From Bradyrhizobium sp. 199 (GTDB taxonomy: Bacteria > Pseudomonadota > Alphaproteobacteria > Rhizobiales > Xanthobacteraceae), in NCBI RefSeq assembly GCF_023073355.1, contig NZ_JADPJI010000006.1, forward strand, positions 62,001 to 126,000: a stretch of 64,000 nt of DNA. Reading direction: 5' to 3'. How positions within the stretch are numbered: position 1 is the stretch's first letter; every line of letters begins with the position of its first letter. The notes beneath the pieces were generated by a model. It was not told the origin of the DNA, did not search any database, and saw only the letters and a list, made by a program, of their open reading frames with translations. Positions 50,197 to 56,896 of the stretch are shown here, piece after piece. The position numbers and the translations under genes were made by a program.

Positions 50197-52014
50197 ATGT
50201 GTGCCGTGGCGTTGCGTCAGTCTCGTTCGGGAGTATCGCGTGCCCATGGCGCCGTCAAAGCTGCTATTCCTGGTTTCATCGAGCCGTGTGATCCCACTTT
50301 GCGCGAGAAGCCGCCGCGCGGCGAAGACTGGGTCTACGAGATCAAGGCGGACGGCTACCGCGCCCAGTTGCACCTGCGAGATGAGGAGGCCAAGGTCTAT
50401 TCGCGGACCGGCTTCGAGTGGACCGAACAATTCTCTTCGATCGCCGCGAGCGCCGACAAGCTCAAGGCAAACAGTGCGATCATCGACGGTGAGGCCGTGG
50501 TGTACGGCAGTGGCGGCCTGCCGGACTTCCAGCAGCTCAGGCGGGAGCTCGGCCCCAAGCGCAGCGAGCGTGTGCGCTACCACGCCTTCGATCTCCTGTA
50601 CCTGGACGGCTATGACTTGCGTGCCGTCGCGTATGAGGATCGCAAGCGCCTGCTTCAGCGGCTTCTGAAGGACGCGCCAGAGACCTTCATTTACGTCGAG
50701 GCGCTTGCGGCCGACGGCAACGTGATCTTCGACAAGGGGTGCAAGCTAGGCCTCGAAGGTCTGATCGCCAAACGGCTGGGGGAACCGTACCGCTCGGGTC
50801 GGCAGGAGAGCTGGATCAAGCTCAAGTGCAAGAAGAGCGAGACCTTTCCAATCGTCGCCTTCGTGGAGAAGCTTGGGGCGCGCCCGCGCAAGGTCGCCTC
50901 GCTCTACGTCGGCCGGCGTCAGAACGGCAAGCTGCTCTACGCCGGCAAGGTGCGCACCGGCTACACCGAGAAGACCGCGCGCGAATTGCGCGAGCGGCTG
51001 GATCCCTCGATCCGCAAGACTTCTCCGCTCGATGTGGCGGTCAAAAAGCCGAAGGCGACCTGGGTCGAGCCGACCCTTGCAATCGAGGTCCAATACGGCG
51101 CGTTGACCGATGATGGCCTGCTGCGCGAAGCTGTGTTCAAGGGCTTTCGGGATGATCTTGCGGTGCGCAAGGTCAAGGCGCCGCGGCTGGTGCCTTCCGC
51201 AGCCGCCCGGCCGAAGCTGGGCGTCCCCCGAGAGAACATCCTGCAGCTTCTGCCCGAAGCCGTTGCCCCCTCCAAAGAAGAACTGGCCCAGTATTGGACC
51301 CGGGTCTGGAAGAAGGCGCTGCCGCACCTCGGGCATCGTCCGCTGAAGCTCGTGCGTCACGTGCACGGCACGACCTTCTATCACAAGGGGCCGCTGCCGA
51401 AGGAGATTCCGGCCGCTGTGCATCAGCTCCGTATTCAGAAGCGCGAGGGCGGTCAGGGAACGCGCCTGTGGGTCGACAGCCTGGATGGTTTCCTTGGGCT
51501 CGTCGAGATCGGCGTCGTCGAGCTGCACCCGTGGAATGCGACCGTCGAGGACTTCGAACATGCCGACCGCATCGTGATCGATCTCGATCCCGGAGAGGGC
51601 GTCGATTGGGACGTCGTCGCGGAGACCGCGCTCGATCTGCGCACGCTGATGAAGCGAGAAGGTTTGGAGACCTGGCCCAAGCTTACCGGCGGCAAAGGAA
51701 TTCATCTGATGGCGCCACTGGATCAGCCGGTGCTGCACGACAAGGCGCATCGGGTCGCGCATCAATTGGTCTCCGCCCTCGCAGCGCGCCACCCAGACCG
51801 CTACCTCCTGTCTGCGCAGGCAAAGCGTCGCGATCGTATCTTCCTCGATTATCTCCGCAACGGCCGCGGCACCACCGCCATCGGCACCTATTCCCCACGA
51901 GCGCGGGAAGGATTTCCGATCGCAGCGCCCGTGACCTGGAAGCGCATCGAGAGCGGGATCGCACCGGACGCCTTCACCATCGATAGTCCGTTCCGCGTCA
52001 AACCGAGGAGGTGA
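50197..52014 (+). CDS. ligD: ATP-dependent DNA ligase D, ligase-polymerase form without nuclease domain
   Basis: A 605-residue end-joining enzyme. The ligase domain comes first: the AMP-accepting Lys50 in YEIKADGYR, then IDGEAVVY, DLLYLDGYD, GLEGLIAKR and WIKLKCKK, followed by an OB-fold (about 210-300). The C-terminal part is the primase-polymerase domain (about 335-600), with catalytic acids in VIDLDPGEG and KGIHLMAPL nearby. The phosphoesterase domain found in many LigD proteins is absent. This Lig-Pol order fits proteins that work with Ku to seal double-strand breaks. The exact N-terminus is uncertain. Its stop codon lies next to the start of the following gene, so an operon is likely. 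Confidence 0.94.
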   Translation: MCAVALRQSRSGVSRAHGAVKAAIPGFIEPCDPTLREKPPRGEDWVYEIKADGYRAQLHLRDEEAKVYSRTGFEWTEQFSSIAASADKLKANSAIIDGEAVVYGSGGLPDFQQLRRELGPKRSERVRYHAFDLLYLDGYDLRAVAYEDRKRLLQRLLKDAPETFIYVEALAADGNVIFDKGCKLGLEGLIAKRLGEPYRSGRQESWIKLKCKKSETFPIVAFVEKLGARPRKVASLYVGRRQNGKLLYAGKVRTGYTEKTARELRERLDPSIRKTSPLDVAVKKPKATWVEPTLAIEVQYGALTDDGLLREAVFKGFRDDLAVRKVKAPRLVPSAAARPKLGVPRENILQLLPEAVAPSKEELAQYWTRVWKKALPHLGHRPLKLVRHVHGTTFYHKGPLPKEIPAAVHQLRIQKREGGQGTRLWVDSLDGFLGLVEIGVVELHPWNATVEDFEHADRIVIDLDPGEGVDWDVVAETALDLRTLMKREGLETWPKLTGGKGIHLMAPLDQPVLHDKAHRVAHQLVSALAARHPDRYLLSAQAKRRDRIFLDYLRNGRGTTAIGTYSPRAREGFPIAAPVTWKRIESGIAPDAFTIDSPFRVKPRR

Positions 52015-52019
52015 GCGAT

Positions 52020-52517
52020 ATGTCGGATGCATTCGATCAGTGGGTGGAATGGCGCTATAAGCCTCCCGGCGACCGGCGCAGCATTCCCGCCGAACTGCAT
52101 GGTGCGGTGTCGTCGCTGCCCGAACCCGATCGCTCGAACCGGCAAAGGGTGAACGAGGCGGTTCGCAGCCATGACACGGCTCGCCGCGAGGGCAGGACCG
52201 TATGGCTCTACCTTGATGACTACGAGAACGGCGAGTGGCGCACGATGGGCGATCCCGAATGGGTCAAGGTATTTGCATCTGGGCGTGCCGCCGACGCCTG
52301 GCTCCAGGACAACGACCCTGAAGGCGTTGCTTGGGAATACGAAGTGGAAGGCGGACCAGTCGAGGATTCGGTGTGGCTCTACTTGTCCGATCCGGCGTCC
52401 AGAGCGATCGGAGAGCCCGATTGGATCAAGCTCTTCGCCTCGAACGAGCGCGCGCAAAAATGGCTTGAGGACAACGAGCCAAAGCGCGACATTTGGCAGT
52501 ACCCGGTTCAGGAGTGA
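52020..52517 (+). CDS. Hypothetical protein with an internal duplication
   Basis: A 165-residue acidic protein of unknown function. Two related segments are visible: VWLYLDDYENGEWRTMGDPE, then WVKVFASGRAADAWLQDNDP; and VWLYLSDPASRAIGEPDWIK, then LFASNERAQKWLEDNEP. Each ends in a WxYxV-type strand. AGGAGG precedes ATG 52020. The short spacing after ligD (5 bases) and before the PIN gene (5 bases) indicates cotranscription. The function is unknown. Confidence 0.7.
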   Translation: MSDAFDQWVEWRYKPPGDRRSIPAELHGAVSSLPEPDRSNRQRVNEAVRSHDTARREGRTVWLYLDDYENGEWRTMGDPEWVKVFASGRAADAWLQDNDPEGVAWEYEVEGGPVEDSVWLYLSDPASRAIGEPDWIKLFASNERAQKWLEDNEPKRDIWQYPVQE

Positions 52518-52522
52518 CGCGC

Positions 52523-53272
52523 ATGAGTGCGTTCGTTGACACCTCCGTCTGGTTCGCCGCTGCCGCCAAGCGGGATGCCCAGAATGAGCGCGCCAAGTCG
52601 ATCCTTCAGAGCATCGACCAATACCTCACGACGGACTTGGTGCTGGTGGAGACGTGCCAGCTTCTAAAAGCCCGATTTGGCCGCAGTGTGGCGGAAGTCT
52701 TCTGGGAGCGGCTGTGCGACAGCGGAGTTCGGATCGAACCCGTCGTCCGCGCCGATCTGGATGCGGCTTCGGAGATAGGGGCGCGCTTCCCTGACGAGAG
52801 CTTTTCCTTCGTCGACCGGACGAGTTTTGCCCTGATGGAGCGCATGGGGATCACGCGAGCAGCGACCTTCAACCCGGACTTCGCAGCGTATCGACCCCGC
52901 CGCGGACACAAGCGGCCCTTCCAGATCCTTAGCGATGGTCACAGCGAAGTCTTCATGACGCTCAGACAAGCGCTCCTTGAACGCCGGCCCGTTCACGTAA
53001 GCCGCGACGGCAAGTGCCAGACGGTCTGCCCGTACATCCTGGGCCACGCAACCGGCGAGGAGCGCGCATTCGTCCTCCTCGTGGACGCGAGTTCGCGCAC
53101 GAAGCGTCCGGTCCAGGCCAAGTGGATATGCCTTCGGCTGTCGAAGATCGAGGACGTTCGCTTTGCCGATGAGCCCTGGATCCAGCAAGACTACCCGGGT
53201 CCGGTGCAGCGATGTGTCGATCAGGTGCACTTGGACGCGAGCCTGGCAGTACAAGGCGTGAGGGTCGGCTAA
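52523..53272 (+). CDS. PIN-domain protein with C-terminal extension
   Basis: A 249-residue protein. Residues 1-130 form a PIN nuclease domain: FVDTSVWFA with the first acid, LVLVETCQLL with a central Glu, and SFVDRTSFALMERMGI with later acids (DRTSF and the closing TFNPDF). PIN domains cut RNA, often as VapC toxins. The C-terminal 110 residues (ALLERRPVHVSRDGKCQTVC and ERAFVLLVDASSRTKRPVQA) form a separate beta-rich module that I recognise only loosely, as WYL-like. No antitoxin gene adjoins it; the upstream gene is a different kind. A role in RNA processing or repair is possible. Confidence 0.75.
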   Translation: MSAFVDTSVWFAAAAKRDAQNERAKSILQSIDQYLTTDLVLVETCQLLKARFGRSVAEVFWERLCDSGVRIEPVVRADLDAASEIGARFPDESFSFVDRTSFALMERMGITRAATFNPDFAAYRPRRGHKRPFQILSDGHSEVFMTLRQALLERRPVHVSRDGKCQTVCPYILGHATGEERAFVLLVDASSRTKRPVQAKWICLRLSKIEDVRFADEPWIQQDYPGPVQRCVDQVHLDASLAVQGVRVG

Positions 53273-53375
53273 TTCGGCCCTAGCGCCGGGCGGCCACGGA
53301 CTGCTCTGCTTGACAGCAGGTTAGTTCCGCACGATTGACGACAACATCATGCGTCGGCCCGGCTTCTTTCTTTCA

Positions 53376-53795
53376 TCAGGACGCGTTCGCTCTCGCTCGT
53401 TCGCGCGCCTCGCGCCGACGTTCACGGCGATCGCGCCGCCGCTTGGCTCGACCAGGGGGCTGTCGCAGTGGAACCTGCGTCGCCGCGGCGATCGCAGTCG
53501 TGGTCTCCGCGAGCAAAGGCGTCTGGATCCGTTCGGGCGCAGCGGGGCGGGTCTCCATGAACTCGAGCACTGCCCGTCCCTTGGCCGTGACCTGCCATCC
53601 GCCGCTGATTCGTTCGACCAGCCCCTGTGAAAAGATGTCCAGATCGGGCACCCGCGCGGCGAGGCGCTTGGTCCGGTCCGCCCAATCGCGCCCGCTGGTC
53701 GCAAGGATAGCCATGTCGCGTTTGAGGTCGTCCATGACGGCGAAGCCATCCGGATAGCTCACCAGGATCTTGAGGACCGCCACCTGGAAGTTCAC
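53376..53795 (-). CDS. Winged-helix-like protein with basic tail
   Basis: A 139-residue protein starting at GTG 53795 behind AGGAGGGG. The first 85 residues (FQVAVLKILVSYPDGFAVMD, then DLKRDMAILATSGRDW, and GGWQVTAKGRAVLEFM) look like a winged-helix domain. The last 35 residues are Arg/Ala-rich and strongly basic (RAKRRRDRRERRREARERAR), suggesting nucleic-acid binding. The longer frame upstream to 53969 overlaps the next gene's 3' end and is not needed. The function is unknown. Confidence 0.7.
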   Translation of the reverse strand: MNFQVAVLKILVSYPDGFAVMDDLKRDMAILATSGRDWADRTKRLAARVPDLDIFSQGLVERISGGWQVTAKGRAVLEFMETRPAAPERIQTPLLAETTTAIAAATQVPLRQPPGRAKRRRDRRERRREARERARANAS

Positions 53796-53811
53796 GCCCC
53801 CTCCTGATCCA

Positions 53812-54012
53812 TCAGCGCCACATCGTGGGTGCGTGGGATAGGGCGTCGCGGCCGACTTGCCTGAGGCCATCGACCGAAACCTCGCCTCTGATGGCGGCCT
53901 CCAGGATTTTCGAAGCGACGTGAGTCCGCGCTCCAATCTCGCGGTGCGAAACGCCTTCGCAGACTTCATCGAAGACCGCGCGCAAAAGCGCGGTGGTTTC
54001 CGTGTCGAACAT
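53812..54012 (-). CDS. Small conserved helical protein
   Basis: A 66-residue protein (FDTETTALLRAVFDEVCEGV, then REIGARTHVASKILEAAIRG and LRQVGRDALSHAPTMWR), of a type I recognise as a small conserved protein in Rhizobiales. It lies 16 bases upstream of the winged-helix gene on the same strand, so both are probably cotranscribed. No function is known to me. Confidence 0.68.
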   Translation of the reverse strand: MFDTETTALLRAVFDEVCEGVSHREIGARTHVASKILEAAIRGEVSVDGLRQVGRDALSHAPTMWR

Positions 54013-54267
54013 GAGTTGCCCCCAACCGGGAAAACCCGATCCTAGTCGGGTTCGGCTGCTCTGGGGATTCAGGTATGTTAACCTTTGCAGAAGATGCGCT
54101 CAAAGTTGCCGAAGCTGTGCGCGGGGGGCCGTGCCAGACTCCAAGCCAACGTCCCGATACAGCGGACGTGCCCGGCAGGCTTTGCAACCAGCCCATCGAT
54201 TGCCCCAGGCCATCCGCACCGGTACGACACATATCGCTGAAGGGATGGAGAAGGTTCGACCCCAGGT

Positions 54268-54403
54268 CCTCTCCCTCCGCCATCCTTCGCGAACGTAGTT
54301 GCGCAAGGCTGGCGCGCCGAAGGCCGCAGGGCGAAGGCGGTCTCGTTGCCGTTTGCATCGCTCGGCAAGCTGACGACGAAACTTTTCCAAGCCCTCCGCT
54401 CCG
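54268..54403 (+). repeat. Dispersed repeat copy 1, tRNA-3'-end-like start
   Basis: Starts CCTCTCCCTCCGCCA and shares patches with 56392-56530: CTTCGC..AACG, TTGCGCAAGGCTG, CGCGCCGAAG, TCGTTGCCGTTTGC and AAGCCCTCCGC. The copies are diverged, with small gaps. It occupies most of the 470-base interval 54013-54482, which holds no gene I can support. Confidence 0.6.
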
Positions 54404-54482
54404 ATCCCCCGCAGTGCTGGGACGGAATGCCGATGCCAGCAATTGTCTGCTTCTGGACCCATCGCGGACGCCGCACCAGCGC

Positions 54483-55598
54483 TCAGCACCGACCTGACGG
54501 GAAGCCGACACGAGTCGGATCACACTCCGGCGGCTTGTCCAACGAGCTGCCAAACCATCTCCTCGTCAACGAGCCACCATTGTCGATCCAGGGGATCGGT
54601 GGCAAGTGCGGCAGGTAGGAGGCATACGGCATGACTTTCGCAAGCGTCACTCTGCCCGGAAACTGTGTGACGAACGCCTTGTTCATTCCGCCGTCCAGTC
54701 CGCTGTATATCGGGGCAGCCGGCACATTGTCTTCAAGCAAGCGTGCGTATTCGAGTTCCTCGGCGCGGCTCTTCTCCAGCGCCCGCTGCGCGATTCCGGG
54801 ATTGACGATGAAGGGGGGACATTTTTCGGCAGGGCTGAACACAAGAGGGGACGGCGAATTCGGGGGAGGTTGCGCATTGAATACGTAGCGGCCATTGCAC
54901 ACATCCACCCTCGGTTCGAGTCGCGCCGTCTCGAAATGATCGTTGCCGATCTTGAGCATCTTCCAGAAGGCCAGGTTGGGACTATTTCGATGCCGCGCCA
55001 GATTTGCCGGCGTCAGGCGGAACGGATAGGCCTGGACCTGGAACGAGGGCCGGCCGCCGAGGAATGAGTCCCGCGCCAGCGAGTAGATTTCGCTTATTTG
55101 CTCGTCGGTCATGGCATAGCAACCGCTCGACCAGCAGTCGCCGTGGATCATCAGGAAGCTGCCGTTGCGCTTGTTCGCCTTGTCGAACGCGTTGGGGTAG
55201 CCGAGGTTGATCGCAAGATGGAAGTTGGAGTTGGGATTCATCAACTCAGGTGTAATTGTATAGAACCCTTCGGGAGCCTGTCGATCGCCCTCGTGCAACT
55301 TCGGCCCGAGATCGCCCGACCATCGACAGATCAGATAGGTCTTGAGAATCTGGAAACGGCCGCTCGCGTCCTGCTTCCAAACCTCGAGTTCGGCCTCCTC
55401 CTTGAAAAGACGCACGACGATAGGTGAATATTTCGGCATCCTCTTCTGTTCGAGCAACGAGAGCAGCTCAGCGGGCAGTTCCCTTGTCGCCTTGGCCGGC
55501 AACGGCTTGCTGCTTTCGCCAAGACAAATGACCGGCGTCAAGGCAGTGGCAAAAGCCGCGGCTAGCGCAAGGGCACGTCGGACCATCGCGCGGATCAT
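54483..55598 (-). CDS. L,D-transpeptidase-family protein (YafK-like), exported
   Basis: A 371-residue protein with a signal peptide (about 1-26, ending VICLGES). The catalytic motif of the YkuD/YafK L,D-transpeptidase fold is visible: His152 in MIHGDCWSSGCYAM with catalytic Cys160. EGFYTITPELMNPNSNF precedes it, as in YafK-type enzymes. These enzymes make or cut crosslinks between peptidoglycan or lipoprotein peptides in the periplasm. The C-terminal 150 residues are an extension without a recognised domain. It lies between two copies of a dispersed repeat together with the nitroreductase gene. Confidence 0.88.
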   Translation of the reverse strand: MIRAMVRRALALAAAFATALTPVICLGESSKPLPAKATRELPAELLSLLEQKRMPKYSPIVVRLFKEEAELEVWKQDASGRFQILKTYLICRWSGDLGPKLHEGDRQAPEGFYTITPELMNPNSNFHLAINLGYPNAFDKANKRNGSFLMIHGDCWSSGCYAMTDEQISEIYSLARDSFLGGRPSFQVQAYPFRLTPANLARHRNSPNLAFWKMLKIGNDHFETARLEPRVDVCNGRYVFNAQPPPNSPSPLVFSPAEKCPPFIVNPGIAQRALEKSRAEELEYARLLEDNVPAAPIYSGLDGGMNKAFVTQFPGRVTLAKVMPYASYLPHLPPIPWIDNGGSLTRRWFGSSLDKPPECDPTRVGFPSGRC

Positions 55599-55631
55599 TG
55601 CTGTGCCTCCAGCCCTTCCGACCGCGCGCCG

Positions 55632-56309
55632 CTAATTGTCGAACCCGACGAACATCGTCGCTTCATTGACGGACTTTCGCTCCGACACCACCGCATTCGC
55701 CGGAAAAGTTTCATCCGGCCAGCCCAGCGCGATGCTTTTCATGATGACCTGATCCTCAGCTATGCCCGCGTGCTCGCGCACCACGGGAGATTGCATGATG
55801 CCCTGGCTGTTGATCACTGCGCCGAGCCCGCGGGACCACGCGGCATTGACGAGGGCTGTCGCCACGGCACCGCAGTCGAAGGGCGTATCGTCGCTACCAT
55901 CAAGCACGCGGTCATAGGTGATGATCACGCAGACGGGCGCGTCGAACTGGCGGAAGCCGCGCAGCACCCAATCCTGGCGCTTCTCCAAGTTATCGCGCTC
56001 GATTCCCATTGCAGAGAATAATTGCTTTGCGACGCCGACCTGCCTGTCGCGGTGCTTGCCTGCAAAGGCCTGGCCCGTGCGGAACTCGCGCGACTGAGGG
56101 ATGCCCGCCGCCATCCGTTCGGTGTTACCGGCTCGGATCCGATCCAGCGGTTGGCCGGTGATGACATAGAAATTCCAGGGCTGGGTGTTCATCGACGACG
56201 GAGCGCGCATCGCCAAACCAATGATTTCCGCAATCAGCTCCTTGGGTACCGGATCGGGTTTGTAGCCGCGGATGCTCCGGCGGCCGAGGATGACGTCGTC
56301 AAACTGCAT
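55632..56309 (-). CDS. Nitroreductase-family protein
   Basis: A 225-residue FMN-dependent oxidoreductase of the nitroreductase family. It opens with FDDVILGRRSIRGYKPDPVP, then APSSMNTQPWNFYVITG (FMN-binding Arg/Ser region), and closes with a GLGAVINSQGI segment and IALGWPDETFPANAV before the end. Members reduce nitro compounds, quinones or other acceptors with NAD(P)H. ATG 56309 is preferred; the open frame continues upstream only through a repeat. It is upstream of the L,D-transpeptidase gene on the same strand, with a 33-base gap. Confidence 0.9.
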   Translation of the reverse strand: MQFDDVILGRRSIRGYKPDPVPKELIAEIIGLAMRAPSSMNTQPWNFYVITGQPLDRIRAGNTERMAAGIPQSREFRTGQAFAGKHRDRQVGVAKQLFSAMGIERDNLEKRQDWVLRGFRQFDAPVCVIITYDRVLDGSDDTPFDCGAVATALVNAAWSRGLGAVINSQGIMQSPVVREHAGIAEDQVIMKSIALGWPDETFPANAVVSERKSVNEATMFVGFDN

Positions 56310-56391
56310 CTGTGTGGAGTTCCCATAGCAAGTATTGAAGCCGTTGGGACTTTCGCGGAAAATTCTTGATCTTTCAATCCGGATTGACTGA

Positions 56392-56407
56392 CACTCTCTC
56401 CGCCAGC
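56392..56407 (+). repeat. Candidate right attachment site (attR), copy of the tRNA-Ser 3' end
   Basis: Exact 16-base copy of 11093-11108 in the same orientation. It is also the start of the second copy of the dispersed repeat (56392-56530). If it is attR, the following sequence was originally downstream of the tRNA gene. Confidence 0.5.
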
Positions 56408-56530
56408 CTTCGCAAACGAAGTTTGCGCAAGGCTGTCGCGCCGAAGTCTGCGGATTGAAAATGGAGTCGTTGCCGTTTGCTTCGGCTTGGCAAGCCGCCC
56501 GGCGTCGAACTTCTTCTGAGCCCTCCGCCA
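56392..56530 (+). repeat. Dispersed repeat copy 2
   Basis: Partner of 54268-54403. Contains the palindromic piece TTCGCAAACGAAGTTTGCG. Homology ends at GCCCTCCGCC. Together the two copies bracket the L,D-transpeptidase and nitroreductase genes. Confidence 0.6.
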
Positions 56531-56536
56531 TCTGTC

Positions 56537-56650
56537 TCATCCCACCAATCTCCACCTTTCCTCCGCCGTCCGCTTCAGCGCGGGATCGCTCACCCGCACG
56601 TGCTCGGCGAGAAAATCGATGAACGCGCCGGCGGCGTCGCCATCGATCGC
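56537..56650 (-). pseudogene. C-terminal remnant of a LysR-type regulator
   Basis: The last 37 codons read AIDGDAAGAFIDFLAEHVRV and then SDPALKRTAEERWRLVG before a stop. The AGAFIDFLAEH stretch is typical of the LysR C-terminal end. Sequence upstream of this fragment (beyond about 56650) is unrelated in this frame, so the rest of the gene is missing. Confidence 0.5.
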
Positions 56651-56776
56651 GGGCTCGGTCTGTCTGCGCTGACGCTGATTGCGGCCGGCATTACGACGAT
56701 CGGTCTCGTGCTCGCGCTGTGGAGCCTTCGGCTCGACCGCGCGCAGACAGCCATCGGGGCGTGTCCCGCGGAATAG
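56648..56776 (+). pseudogene. C-terminal remnant of an MFS transporter
   Basis: The last 42 codons read GLGLSALTLIAAGITTIGLV followed by LALWSLRLDR and a stop, which looks like the last transmembrane helix and end of an MFS protein. It begins exactly where the LysR remnant on the other strand ends, as expected if a deletion removed the middle of a divergent LysR/MFS pair. Confidence 0.5.
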
Positions 56777-56896
56777 TATAGCGGCGCGATCGCGGACAAT
56801 TCGCCGCGTCGTGCCCTTGCGCCATGCAGAAAACGCACCTGTACACGTCCTTTCGCCATCCGTAACCTCCGCGGGCGCAATTTCAGGAGGTGCGAC

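Noticed and set aside
49799..50668. Plus-strand open frame of 289 codons overlapping ligD
   Set aside because: It overlaps the N-terminal ligase region in another frame and shows only Ser/Arg-rich noise.
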